This document shows positions 25,986-34,986 of a DNA stretch of 64,000 nucleotides, piece by piece. Each line of letters begins with the position of its first letter. Position 1 is the stretch's first letter. Source of the DNA: Mesobacterium pallidum (GTDB lineage: Bacteria > Pseudomonadota > Alphaproteobacteria > Rhodobacterales > Rhodobacteraceae); assembly GCF_019966535.1 (NCBI RefSeq), contig NZ_JAIMID010000003.1, positions 186,001 to 250,000 on the forward strand, read 5' to 3'. Under the pieces are notes generated by a model. That model was not told the DNA's origin, ran no database searches, and worked only from the letters and a program-made list of their open reading frames with translations. The translations under genes and the position numbers were made by a program.

Positions 25986-26884
25986 TGGCGGGCGGCGCGC
26001 GCGGCCCGCGCCTCGTCCCGGTGACGGCGGAAGATGCGGGCGTTCAGCGCCCCGCCGATCAGCACCACGTAGGCCGACAGGTAGAACCACATCAGCAGGG
26101 CGACGGCGGCCCCGAGCGAGCCGTAGACCTCGTTGTAATTGGCGAAGTTCTGCAGGTAGATGCTGAACAGCAGCGAAACCCCCAGCCACAGGACCGCCGC
26201 CAGGATCGCCCCGGGCGAGATCCAGCCCGGCCGCTCGCGGTCGCCGAAGTTCGGCCCGAGCCGGTAGGTCAGCCCCAGCGCCATGATGATCGACCCCAGC
26301 GCCGCGCCCCAGCGCAGCGCCTCGACCAGCCAGGACGACACCGCGCCCTGCGGCAGGAAGGCCTGGAAGATCGGCACCACGATGATGGCCGCGATGGCGA
26401 CCACGGCCGTACCGCAGATCGACAGGGTCAGCAGGATCGCCTGCAGGTAGCGCATGAACGTGTTGGCCCGGTGCGGCAGCGAATGCGCCGCGTTGAGCCC
26501 CCGGATCAGCGCCGACACCCCGGCCCGCGCCGACCAGAGCGCGAAGAGGAAGCTGACGATGGTCGCATAGGTCAGCGTCTCGTAGGACCCGGCCGTGATC
26601 AGCCGGCCCAGCGTGTCGGCGATGACCTTGAAGACCTCGGGCGGGACCACCTCCTGCGACAGCTCGAGCGTGGTCTGGATCTGTTCGGGGTCGAAGAAGA
26701 TGCTCCAGGTCAGCACCAGCACCGCCAGCGCGGGAAAGACCGCGAGCGTGGCAAAAAAGCCGATCCCGGCGGCAATCAGGCCCAGGTTGGCCCGGTCGAT
26801 CAGGTCGAGCAGCGCGAGGAGCTCTCGCACGGGCGGAAAGGCGATGATCCGCGCGTAGATGGCTTTCATGTCGGTCCGTCCCAT
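25961..26884 (-). CDS. YihY/BrkB-family inner-membrane protein
   Basis: A protein of about 300 residues with the YihY family layout: an N-terminal amphipathic part (VRELLALLDLIDRANLGLIA), six hydrophobic segments (for example FFATLAVFPALAVLVLTW, ATIVSFLFALWSARAGVSAL, AILLTLSICGTAVVAIAAII, LWLGVSLLFSIYLQNFANY, VALLMWFYLSAYVVLIGGAL) and the family motif NEVYGSLGAAVALLMWFYLS. Members are integral membrane proteins of uncertain transport role. The start at 26884 is used; 26869 (MKAIYARI) is an equally plausible ATG. Confidence 0.88.
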   Translation of the reverse strand: MGRTDMKAIYARIIAFPPVRELLALLDLIDRANLGLIAAGIGFFATLAVFPALAVLVLTWSIFFDPEQIQTTLELSQEVVPPEVFKVIADTLGRLITAGSYETLTYATIVSFLFALWSARAGVSALIRGLNAAHSLPHRANTFMRYLQAILLTLSICGTAVVAIAAIIVVPIFQAFLPQGAVSSWLVEALRWGAALGSIIMALGLTYRLGPNFGDRERPGWISPGAILAAVLWLGVSLLFSIYLQNFANYNEVYGSLGAAVALLMWFYLSAYVVLIGGALNARIFRRHRDEARAARAARHQARMSRA

Positions 26885-26992
26885 GTTCCTTGCCCCAGCA
26901 ACCTAGGGCGCATGGGCGGAAGGTTCCAGCAACGCGGGCCTTTACGGGCCCGGCCCGATGGCGCAAAACCGGCCCAAGCAGGGAGAAAGCCG

Positions 26993-28504
26993 ATGCCGAA
27001 CCACCTTTACGACCGCCTGTTCGCCCCCCATGCGGGCAGCGACCGCACCTTCCTGGTGCTGCCGGACGGCGCGCGGATCAGCTATGCCGATTTCCTCGGC
27101 CTGACGGCCCGCTACGCCCATGCGCTGAAGGGGCTGGGGCTGGAGACCGGCGACCGCATCGCGCTGCAACTGGCGAAATCGCCCGAAATGCTGGCTCTGG
27201 TGGCGGCGTCGATCCAGGCGGGCGTGGTCTTTCTGCCGCTGAACACGGCCTATACCGCGGCCGAGGTGCACTACTTCGTCGAGAATTCCGGCGCCCGGGT
27301 GCTGGTCTGCGATCCGGGCGATGCGGACAAGCTGACCGCCGTGGCGGCCGCCTGCGAGGCGCAGCTGGTGACGCTGGGCAGTGATGGTCAGGGCAGTTTC
27401 GCCGACCTGGCCGAAAGGCAGCCCGCGGTCTTCGAGACCGTGGATCGCGGCGCCGATGACCTCGCCGCCTTCCTCTACACCTCGGGTACCACCGGGCGGT
27501 CCAAGGGCGCGATGCTGAGCCATGACAACCTGTTGTCGAATGCCGAGGTGCTGGCCGACTACTGGCGCTTCACGGCGGATGACGTTCTGCTGCACGCTCT
27601 GCCGATCTTCCACACCCATGGCCTGTTCGTGGCGACCAACGTCATCCTGCTGACCGGCGCGGCCATGATCTTTGTCCCTAAGTTCGACGCGGCCGAGATG
27701 ATTCGGCTGATGCCGCAGGCCACGACGATGATGGGCGTGCCGACCTTCTACACGCGCCTGCTGGACGATCCGCGCTTTGACCGCGATCTGGTCGCGGGCA
27801 TGCGTCTGTTCGTGTCGGGGTCGGCCCCGCTGCTGGCCGAGACGCATCGGCAGTTCGAGGACCGCACCGGCCACCGCATCCTCGAGCGCTACGGGATGAC
27901 CGAGACGAACATGAACACCTCGAACCCCTATGACGGCGACCGGCGCGCCGGGACGGTCGGCGTTCCGCTGCCGGGAGTCGAGGTGAAGGTCTGCGACGCG
28001 GAGGGCGCCGAGCTGCCGGCGGGCGAGATCGGCACGCTCGAGGTGCGCGGGCCGAATGTCTTCCAGGGCTATTGGCAAATGCCCGAGAAGACAGCCAAAG
28101 AGCTGCGGGCCGACGGGTTCTTCATCACCGGCGATCTCGCCTTCATGGATGCCGATGGCTATGTCACCATCGTCGGTCGCGGCAAGGACCTGATCATCTC
28201 GGGCGGGTTCAACATCTACCCGAAAGAGCTGGAGCTGCTGCTCGACGACCAGCCGGGCGTGCTGGAAAGCGCGGTAATCGGCGTGCCGCACCCCGATTTC
28301 GGCGAGACGCCGCTGGGGCTGATCGTGGCGACGCCGGGCGCGGCACCCGATCTGGACACGATCATGGAGGACCTGCGCGCCAGGCTCGCCCGGTTCAAGC
28401 ACCCGCGCGAGCTGCTGATGATCGACGCCCTGCCGCGCAACACCATGGGCAAGGTGCAGAAAGCCGCCCTGCGCGACGCCTACAGGGACCGCTTTTCGGC
28501 CTGA
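26993..28504 (+). CDS. matB: Malonyl-CoA synthetase (malonate-CoA ligase)
   Basis: A 503-residue acyl-CoA synthetase of the ANL superfamily. The AMP-binding P-loop YTSGTTGRSKGAMLSH, the ERYGMTETNMNTSNPY core, the hinge GRGKDLIISGGFNIYPKELE and the catalytic lysine in RNTMGKVQKAALRD are all present. The NMNTSNPYDGDRRAG region is the pattern I associate with MatB, which makes malonyl-CoA from malonate, ATP and CoA. Malonyl-CoA decarboxylase (MatA), its common partner, is not in the window. GGGAGAAAG precedes the ATG. It overlaps the convergent receiver-like gene by 25 bases. Confidence 0.88.
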   Translation: MPNHLYDRLFAPHAGSDRTFLVLPDGARISYADFLGLTARYAHALKGLGLETGDRIALQLAKSPEMLALVAASIQAGVVFLPLNTAYTAAEVHYFVENSGARVLVCDPGDADKLTAVAAACEAQLVTLGSDGQGSFADLAERQPAVFETVDRGADDLAAFLYTSGTTGRSKGAMLSHDNLLSNAEVLADYWRFTADDVLLHALPIFHTHGLFVATNVILLTGAAMIFVPKFDAAEMIRLMPQATTMMGVPTFYTRLLDDPRFDRDLVAGMRLFVSGSAPLLAETHRQFEDRTGHRILERYGMTETNMNTSNPYDGDRRAGTVGVPLPGVEVKVCDAEGAELPAGEIGTLEVRGPNVFQGYWQMPEKTAKELRADGFFITGDLAFMDADGYVTIVGRGKDLIISGGFNIYPKELELLLDDQPGVLESAVIGVPHPDFGETPLGLIVATPGAAPDLDTIMEDLRARLARFKHPRELLMIDALPRNTMGKVQKAALRDAYRDRFSA

Positions 28505-29103
28505 CCCGCATCGGGCCCGGCCGGGCCCGCCTCGGCCGCGGGCGCGGGGGTGGAGAGGCGGCGAATCATCCCCTTGGCCCGCAGGCGTGCGAGCAGCAGA
28601 TGGCCGCCGAACCGGGGCTCCGCGTCGCCGGCGCGCTGGCCGATCGCCTCTTTCAGGCGCGCGGTCGCGGCCTCGGACAGGGCGTGGGAGATCGCGTCGT
28701 GCAGGTCGGCGGCCGTCAGGTCGGCCTGGCTGACGTAGCGCGAAACGCCAAAGCTCATGGCCGTCATCCGCGCGCTGTCGTCTGCCTCGGGCCAGATCAT
28801 CAGCGCCGGCGTGTGTTCATGCGCGGGCTCCGCGCGCATCAATTGCAGCGCCCCGAGCCATTCCGGGTCACGCGTTTCGCCGATCAGCGCGATATCGAAG
28901 CCCCGCCGCTCGTCGATCATCTGACCCAGTTCGAGGGCCGATCGGCATTCCAGCAGCCGAAGGCTGAGGCCGGTGGCCATGCACAGCCGCGTCAGGCGCC
29001 TACGGCGCAGCTCTGACCCGTCGAGGATCAGCACCGTCGCGGTCCCCAGCCCGGCCGGTACGCCGGCCCCCCTGTCGGACCTGTCCCTGGCGAGATGTTT
29101 CAT
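28480..29103 (-). CDS. Degenerate response-regulator receiver protein
   Basis: A 207-residue protein with a CheY-like fold (ATVLILDGSELRRRRLTRLC to SRYVSQADLTAADLHDAI) but without the phosphorylation chemistry. The phospho-acceptor position in FDIALIGET is Gly rather than Asp, the conserved Thr/Ser strand reads PALMIWPE, and the Lys-Pro after the fifth strand reads SQ. The C-terminal 60 residues are helical and end with an Ala/Pro-rich tail. It is divergent, 154 bases away, from a soluble histidine kinase. It could be a phosphorylation-independent partner of that kinase. The stop lies 25 bases inside the 3' end of matB. Confidence 0.72.
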   Translation of the reverse strand: MKHLARDRSDRGAGVPAGLGTATVLILDGSELRRRRLTRLCMATGLSLRLLECRSALELGQMIDERRGFDIALIGETRDPEWLGALQLMRAEPAHEHTPALMIWPEADDSARMTAMSFGVSRYVSQADLTAADLHDAISHALSEAATARLKEAIGQRAGDAEPRFGGHLLLARLRAKGMIRRLSTPAPAAEAGPAGPDAGQAEKRSL

Positions 29104-29257
29104 GTCGCACTCCTTGCCGTTGCATTCTGCGCGGCTACAGAACGGCCAAAAGGCTTAAGATGTGGTGTACCGCCGAGGGTTGAGGGGATTGTCAAAGATT
29201 CACGGATTGTTAGCGGAACTGTGTCCCTATGCCCCCGACCCAGAACGGAGGAAAGCC

Positions 29258-30028
29258 ATGGAGAACCTGGCAAAACGGATGGACCTGGACGACCGTCCGG
29301 ACACGGTCGGCGCCGACGCCAGCGATGGCGACACGATGCTGCACCTCGTCAGCCACGAGATCCGCGAATCGGTGCGGGCCCTGGTCGAACTGCCGCTGAT
29401 CATCGCGGATGACCTGGCCCGGCTGGGGCAACGGCCGATGGGGCCGGTCGCCCAGCACCTGCAGTTGATGACCGACCACGGTGCGCGCCTTGACCGGCTG
29501 ATGAACGACGTGATCATCCATTCGCGGATCGGGCGGATGCAGACCCTGCGGCGGATGAACCTGAAGACCGCGATCGACGACGTGCTGGCCGATGGCGTGC
29601 TGCCGCGCGGCTTCCGGCTGCGCCACGACCTGCGCCAGTCGTGGATCGACATCGGCGAACGGGACCTGATGGTCCTGCTGGCGGCCCTGTTGCGCAACGC
29701 GGCCCAGCACCATGACAAGACCAGCGGAAACGTGTTCATCCGCTGCCATCGCGACGCGGACATGGCCGTGTTGCAGGTGCTCGACGACGGCCCCGGCATC
29801 CCCGAGGAATTCCGCGGCAAGGTGCTGGACCCGCTGACCACGCTCGGCCCGCGCCAGCCCGGACGCAGCAACGGCATGGGCCTGGCACATGCCGCCAAGA
29901 TCGCGCGGCGTTACGGGGGCAGCATCCGGCTGGACGACGGCCTCAAGGGCCGCGGCACCTGCGTCGAACTGCGCCTGCCCCTCGCCCCGGCTGCCGGCCA
30001 ACGCATGCGCACCTTGCCGAACGGCTGA
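29258..30028 (+). CDS. Soluble histidine kinase
   Basis: A 256-residue kinase with no membrane segment or sensor domain. The dimerisation helix carries the H-box MLHLVSHEIRESVRAL (His33); the ATPase domain has the N-box ALLRNAAQHHD, G1 DDGPGIPEEF and G2 SNGMGLAHAAKIARRYGG. The ATG at 29258 follows ACGGAGGAAAG; the longer frame from 29162 lacks a ribosome site. With no input domain, it presumably receives its signal through another protein. The divergent neighbour is a degenerate receiver, so the pair may form an atypical signalling unit. Confidence 0.88.
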   Translation: MENLAKRMDLDDRPDTVGADASDGDTMLHLVSHEIRESVRALVELPLIIADDLARLGQRPMGPVAQHLQLMTDHGARLDRLMNDVIIHSRIGRMQTLRRMNLKTAIDDVLADGVLPRGFRLRHDLRQSWIDIGERDLMVLLAALLRNAAQHHDKTSGNVFIRCHRDADMAVLQVLDDGPGIPEEFRGKVLDPLTTLGPRQPGRSNGMGLAHAAKIARRYGGSIRLDDGLKGRGTCVELRLPLAPAAGQRMRTLPNG

Positions 30029-30097
30029 CGGGGCACGAAGGGCCGGCGCAGGCGCCGGGGCGATCGCCGGGACGCGGACGGGCTCAGCTGGCCCGTC

Positions 30098-31018
30098 TCA
30101 GATCAGCGACCGGGCCCGCTTGGATTTCTCGCGCTGGATGCCCAGCCGCCGCTCGCGCCAGATGATCAGCACGCCGGCCGCGATGACGATGGCGGCCCCC
30201 ACCAGTGTCTGCCGCGTGGGGATCTCGGCGAACCAGACATAGCCGATGGCGATGGCGAAGATCATCGAGGCGTATTCGAACGGCGCCACGACCGAGGCCG
30301 GCGCGTAGCGGTAGCAGGAGGTCAGGACGATCTGCCCCACCCCGCCGATCAACCCGGCCAGCACCAGCCGCAGCCCCGCCCCAAGGTCGGGGATGACCCA
30401 GCCGAAGGGCAGCGTCAGCAGGGACAGAAGCATCGAGGTCAGCGTGAAATAGAAGACAATGGCCGAGGTCCGCTCGGTCGCGACCATCTTGCGGATGTAG
30501 ACCTGCGCCAGCGCGGCGGCGGTGGCCGAGACCAGCATGAGCACGACGCCGATGGCCTCGGCCGTGTGCATCTCGGGGCCGGAAAACGTGGTGAGCCGCG
30601 GCGCGATGATGATCAGCACCCCGACCAGGCCGATGCCGATGGCCGAGAGGCGGAAGATGCCGACCTTTTCATTCAGGAACATGGCCGCGAAGATGGTGAG
30701 CAGGATCGGCATGGCATAGCCGATGGCCGTGACCTCGGGCAGCGGCAGCAGCATGACCGCGGCAAAGCCGCAGCCCATGGCCGTGGTCCCGATGAAGCCG
30801 CGCCAGACGTGGCTCATGGGATCCGCGACGCGCAGGCCGCTGGAAAGCTCGCCCCGCAGGGCCAGCCAGGCAAAGAGCACCGGGAAGGCGAAGGCCGAGC
30901 GGAAGAACACCGCCTCGCCCGGCGGCACGCTGTCCGACACGGACTTGATCAGCGCGCTCATCACGATGAAGCAGAGCACCGCGATCAGCTTGAGAAGGAT
31001 GCCGCGCATCGGTTGCAT
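30098..31018 (-). CDS. DMT-superfamily (EamA) transporter
   Basis: A 306-residue membrane protein with two EamA repeats and about ten hydrophobic helices, beginning MRGILLKLIAVLCFIVMSAL and with the typical GEAVFFRSAFAFPVLF first-repeat motif; the second repeat includes AGLIGGVGQIVLTSCYRYAP and FAIAIGYVWFAEIPTRQTLV. The family exports or imports small metabolites and amino acids; the cargo is not visible. It is the last gene after the peptide ABC operon but separated from it by 35 bases, so cotranscription is possible. Confidence 0.88.
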   Translation of the reverse strand: MQPMRGILLKLIAVLCFIVMSALIKSVSDSVPPGEAVFFRSAFAFPVLFAWLALRGELSSGLRVADPMSHVWRGFIGTTAMGCGFAAVMLLPLPEVTAIGYAMPILLTIFAAMFLNEKVGIFRLSAIGIGLVGVLIIIAPRLTTFSGPEMHTAEAIGVVLMLVSATAAALAQVYIRKMVATERTSAIVFYFTLTSMLLSLLTLPFGWVIPDLGAGLRLVLAGLIGGVGQIVLTSCYRYAPASVVAPFEYASMIFAIAIGYVWFAEIPTRQTLVGAAIVIAAGVLIIWRERRLGIQREKSKRARSLI

Positions 31019-31053
31019 GGGGGGCCTCGACTAGCTGGGACGCCCTTCTAGGA

Positions 31054-32073
31054 TCACGCCCGGGCGGCCGCGTCAACGCCAAGGGGGCTCTGCGCCTCTG
31101 CACCGACGAGGTGGCAGGCGACGCGGTGCGGCCCGCCCTTGTCCTCGAGCGGAGGCGCCGCGTCGTGGCAGCCGGCCTGCGCCACCGGGCAGCGCGACAC
31201 GAAACGGCACCCTTTCGGCAGGTTGAACGGGTCCGGCGGGTCGCCGGGGATCAAGATGCGGCGCGCGTTTTCCCGCAGCGTCGGATCGACCGAGGGGACG
31301 GCCGACAGCAGCGCCGTGGTGTAGGGGTGCAGCGGATTGTTGAACAGGTCCATCCGGTCCGCGTGTTCGACCACCTTGCCCATGTACATGACCGCCACGC
31401 TGTCACACATGTGCTGCACCACGCCCAGGTCGTGGCTGATGAACAGGTACGTCAGCCCGAAGTCCTTTTGCAGCCGCCGCAGCAGGTTCAGGATCTGTGC
31501 CTGCACGGCGACGTCGAGCGCGCTGACCGCCTCGTCGCAGATGATCACCTCGGGGCGCGTGGACAGGGCCCGCGCGATGCCGATGCGCTGCCGCTGCCCG
31601 CCCGAGAACTGGTGTGGAAACAGGCGCTTCTGCTCGGGGCGCAGACCCACCGCCTCGAACAGCTGATCGACGATCTGGCGCTTCTCGGCCTCGGGCTTGT
31701 CGGTCAGGTTGTCGAGCGGTTCGCGCACGATGTCCTCGACCCGGGCGCGGGGGTTGAGCGAGGAATAGGGGTCCTGGAAGATCACCTGCACCCGGCGGCG
31801 CATGTCCTTGAGTTGCTCGCCCGTGAGCGGGACGATGTCGCGCCCGTCCAGCAGCACTTCGCCCGTCGTTTCGCCCGCCACCAGCCGCGCGATGGCGAGG
31901 GCGGCGGTGGTCTTGCCCGAGCCGGATTCCCCGACGATGGCGAGGGTCTGACCCTTTTTCACGGTGAAGGACACATCGTCCACGGCCGTCAGGTAAGCCT
32001 TCTTCCCCCAACCCCTGGCGCGGACGGGGAACCGGACGGACAGGTTGCGGGCCTCGAGCAGGGCGTCGGACAT
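31054..32073 (-). CDS. Peptide-type ABC importer ATP-binding protein (DppF/OppF)
   Basis: A 339-residue ATPase of the oligopeptide importer family. Walker A GESGSGKTTAA, signature FSGGQRQRIGIARAL, Walker B VIICDEAVSALD and the H-loop SHDL are intact; the C-terminal oligopeptide extension with cysteines (CRFVSRCPVAQAGC) is present and may hold an iron-sulphur cluster, as in DppF structures. The ATG overlaps the stop of the upstream ATPase gene (TGATG), preceded by GGAGGAG. Two ATPases, two permeases and one binding protein make a complete system. Confidence 0.92.
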   Translation of the reverse strand: MSDALLEARNLSVRFPVRARGWGKKAYLTAVDDVSFTVKKGQTLAIVGESGSGKTTAALAIARLVAGETTGEVLLDGRDIVPLTGEQLKDMRRRVQVIFQDPYSSLNPRARVEDIVREPLDNLTDKPEAEKRQIVDQLFEAVGLRPEQKRLFPHQFSGGQRQRIGIARALSTRPEVIICDEAVSALDVAVQAQILNLLRRLQKDFGLTYLFISHDLGVVQHMCDSVAVMYMGKVVEHADRMDLFNNPLHPYTTALLSAVPSVDPTLRENARRILIPGDPPDPFNLPKGCRFVSRCPVAQAGCHDAAPPLEDKGGPHRVACHLVGAEAQSPLGVDAAARA

Positions 32074-33059
32074 CACATCTCCTCCGCGTGCCAGCAGGCG
32101 CTGGACTGGGCGTTCGGGAAGGGCACCTCGGGCGGGCGTTTGGACACGCAGCGTTCGGTCCGGCGCGGGCAGCGCGAGGCGAAGAGGCAGAGGTCCTGGC
32201 CGAACTCAGCCAGCCCCGGCACGATGCCGGGAATCTCGGTCAGCTCGTGCCGCTCTTCGGTGATTTCGGCCATGATATGCGGCACGCAGGAGATGAGGCC
32301 CGAGGTATAGGGATGGCGCGCGCGTTCGATCACCTGGGCGACCGGCCCTTCCTCGGCCTTGCGGCCGGCGTACATGACGATCATCCGCTCGGCCATCTCG
32401 GCCACGGCGCCCATGTCGTGCGTGATCATGATGATCGAGGTGCCGGTCTGGCGCCGCAGGTCGCGCAAGAGGTCGAAGATCTGCGCCTGCACGGTCACGT
32501 CGAGCGCCGTGGTGGGTTCATCCGCGATCAGGATCTTGGGCTTGCAGGCGAGCGCAATGGCGATCATCACCCGCTGCCGCTGCCCGCCGGACATCTGGAA
32601 CGGGTAGTCGTTCACCCGACCCTTGGGGTTGGGGATTCGCACGGCGTCCAGCAGCTCGACCGCCATGCCATGGGCGGCAGTGCGGCTGAGGCCCTGGTGG
32701 GCGCGCAGCACCTCGGCGATCTGTTCGCCCACCGTGTAGACCGGGTTGAGCGAGGTCATCGGCTCCTGGAAGATCATCGAGATCTCGTTGCCGCGGATCT
32801 GGCGCAGCCGGGAATCGCTGGCCTTGGTCAGATCTTCGCCGTCGAAGAGGATGCGGCCCCCGGTCACGCGGCCCACCCCTTCGGGCAAGAGCCCCATGAT
32901 GGCGAGGGCGGTCATGGACTTGCCGCAACCCGATTCCCCGACAAACGAGATCGACTCGCCCGCGTTCAACTCAAGCGACAGGTCGTCGATCACCGGGGCC
33001 TTGCCGGCGCGCGTGGTCAGCTCGATCCGCAGGTTCTCGACCTTGAGCAGCGGGGCCAT
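32073..33059 (-). CDS. Peptide-type ABC importer ATP-binding protein (DppD/OppD)
   Basis: A 328-residue partner ATPase. It contains Walker [13 protein letters not shown]-loop [12 protein letters not shown], signature [15 protein letters not shown], Walker [13 protein letters not shown] and a C-terminal cysteine-containing extension ([15 protein letters not shown]). The start overlaps the stop of the permease gene by the TGATG arrangement, a sign of translational coupling in the operon. Family assignment is secure; the transported molecule is discussed under the binding protein. Confidence 0.92.
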   Translation of the reverse strand: MAPLLKVENLRIELTTRAGKAPVIDDLSLELNAGESISFVGESGCGKSMTALAIMGLLPEGVGRVTGGRILFDGEDLTKASDSRLRQIRGNEISMIFQEPMTSLNPVYTVGEQIAEVLRAHQGLSRTAAHGMAVELLDAVRIPNPKGRVNDYPFQMSGGQRQRVMIAIALACKPKILIADEPTTALDVTVQAQIFDLLRDLRRQTGTSIIMITHDMGAVAEMAERMIVMYAGRKAEEGPVAQVIERARHPYTSGLISCVPHIMAEITEERHELTEIPGIVPGLAEFGQDLCLFASRCPRRTERCVSKRPPEVPFPNAQSSACWHAEEM

Positions 33060-33940
33060 CAGCGTTGCCTCAGCTTGGGGTTCAGCGCGTCGTTCAGCCC
33101 GTCCCCGACCAGCGAGATGGCGAGCACGGTGACAAAGATCGCAAGGCCGGGGATCGTGACCGTGTAGCCCGATTCCAGGATGTATTGACGGTTCGAGCCG
33201 ATGATCTGCCCCCAGCTGACGATGTTCGGATCGGTGAGGCCGAGGAACGAGAGCCCCGCCTCGAAGAGGATCGCCGAGCCGACCATGAGCGCCGATTGCA
33301 CGATGATCGGCGGGGCGGCGTTGGGCAGGATGACCTTGAACATCAGCTTGCCCGACGGTGCCCCGGCCGCGCGGCTGGCGGTCACGTATTCCAGCTCGCG
33401 GATGCGCAGGAACTCGGCCCGGGTGATGCGGGCGACGGCGGTCCAGCTGACGATGCCGATGGCAAAGGTGATCATCGGCAGGGTCGCGCCGAAGAGCGCC
33501 ACGATGACCATGGAGAAGAGCAGCGTGGGCAGCACCTGGAAGAACTCGGTGATGCGCATCAGAACCTCTTCGACCCAGCCGCGGTAAAAGCCCGCCAGCG
33601 CGCCGATGGTGACGCCGATGACGATGGTCACGATGGCGGCCGAAAGCCCGATGATCAGCGTGACGCGCGCGCCGTGGATGATCTGCGCCATGAGGTCCCG
33701 GCCCAGGTAGTCGGTGCCCAAGAGGTAGCCTTCCTCGCCCGGGGGCGAGAACGGTGCCCAGACCATGTCGAACGGGTCCGTGGGGTAGAGCATGGGGCCG
33801 AAGATCGCCCCCAGCACGATGAAGGTGAGGATGACGAGGCCCGCCATGGCCGAGTGGTTGCGGCGGAACATCTCCCACGCTTCCGAAAGCGGCGAGCGGG
33901 CCTTTTCGACAGGCGGCAGGGGGATGGATGGATCGCTCAT
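33059..33940 (-). CDS. Peptide-type ABC importer permease (DppC)
   Basis: A 293-residue permease. It has the OppC-type N-terminal cytoplasmic region ([20 protein letters not shown]), then six hydrophobic segments and the EAA loop [20 protein letters not shown], which contacts the ATPase. Typical marker [21 protein letters not shown] is present. Starts within 4 bases of the end of the DppB gene. Confidence 0.92.
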   Translation of the reverse strand: MSDPSIPLPPVEKARSPLSEAWEMFRRNHSAMAGLVILTFIVLGAIFGPMLYPTDPFDMVWAPFSPPGEEGYLLGTDYLGRDLMAQIIHGARVTLIIGLSAAIVTIVIGVTIGALAGFYRGWVEEVLMRITEFFQVLPTLLFSMVIVALFGATLPMITFAIGIVSWTAVARITRAEFLRIRELEYVTASRAAGAPSGKLMFKVILPNAAPPIIVQSALMVGSAILFEAGLSFLGLTDPNIVSWGQIIGSNRQYILESGYTVTIPGLAIFVTVLAISLVGDGLNDALNPKLRQR

Positions 33941-34914
33941 GCGCGGCCCCTCATGCGCGGATCGACAAGGCGCAGCACGAAATCGGTCAGCAGGTTGCCG
34001 ACGATCACCATGAGCGCCGAAAAGAACAGGATGCCAAGGATGGTCGGCGTGTCACGGGCCAGGATCGACTGGAAGGCCAGCGTGCCAAGGCCGGGCCAGG
34101 CAAAGACCGTCTCGACCAGCACCGCACCCGACACGACGGCCGAAAATTGCAGGCCCGCCAGCGTGATGACCGGCGAGAGCGCGTTCTTCAGCGCGTGCTT
34201 GTAGACCACCTCGCGCGTGGAAAGCCCCTTGGCCTTGGCGGTGCGGACATAGTCGCTGCCCAGCACCTCCATCATCGTGGCGCGGGAGAGGCGCGAGTAG
34301 AGGGCAAGGAAGATCGACGCCAGCGTCAGCGTGGGCAGCACCATGTGGCGCGCGATGTCCACCGCCTGCACCCAGAAGCCGCCGGTCAGGGTCACGTCGC
34401 GCATGCCCGCGACCGGGAACCACTGGATCTTGAGCGAGAAGGCGATGAGCAGCAGGATGCCCGTCCAGAACACCGGGGCCGAGTAGCCGAAGAGCGCGAA
34501 GAAGGTCACGAAATGCGACAGGATGCCGTTCGGACGCCGGGCCGAGATGACGCCCAGCACGACGCCGACGATCATGGCGAGGATCTGCGCGGTGAAGACC
34601 AGCAGCAGCGTCGCCGGCAGCCGTTGCAGGATCAGGTCCGTCACGGGGCGCGAATAGTAGAAGGAATAGCCAAGGTCGAAGCGCAGGATCTTGCCCATGT
34701 AGGTGCCGAGTTGCACCAGGAAGGGCTGGTCGAGGCCGTAATCGGCACGGATGCGGGCCAGCACCTCTTCGTCCGCGCCGCCCATCGACTGGGCGATGGT
34801 GTCGGCCACGTCGCCGGGGGCGAGGTGCATCATCGTGAAGTTGAGGATCAGCACCGCCAGCAGCAGCAGGATGGCGTAGAAGATCCGGGTCGCCGTGACG
34901 CGCAGGATGTCCAA
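33937..34914 (-). CDS. Peptide-type ABC importer permease (DppB)
   Basis: A 325-residue permease with an N-terminal helix (FYAILLLLAVLILNFTMMHL) and the DppB motif HLAPGDVADTIAQSMGGADE. The EAA-like loop DYVRTAKAKGLSTREVVYKH contacts the ATPase. The stop overlaps the DppC start (ATGA). Its own start lies 72 bases after the binding-protein stop. Confidence 0.92.
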   Translation of the reverse strand: MDILRVTATRIFYAILLLLAVLILNFTMMHLAPGDVADTIAQSMGGADEEVLARIRADYGLDQPFLVQLGTYMGKILRFDLGYSFYYSRPVTDLILQRLPATLLLVFTAQILAMIVGVVLGVISARRPNGILSHFVTFFALFGYSAPVFWTGILLLIAFSLKIQWFPVAGMRDVTLTGGFWVQAVDIARHMVLPTLTLASIFLALYSRLSRATMMEVLGSDYVRTAKAKGLSTREVVYKHALKNALSPVITLAGLQFSAVVSGAVLVETVFAWPGLGTLAFQSILARDTPTILGILFFSALMVIVGNLLTDFVLRLVDPRMRGRA

Positions 34915-34986
34915 GGTCGGGTCCCCGTCGTTATGTCGTGACTGGTGGTCGGGCCCGCGGCGGTCCGGCCGCGGGCCCGGGCTGGT

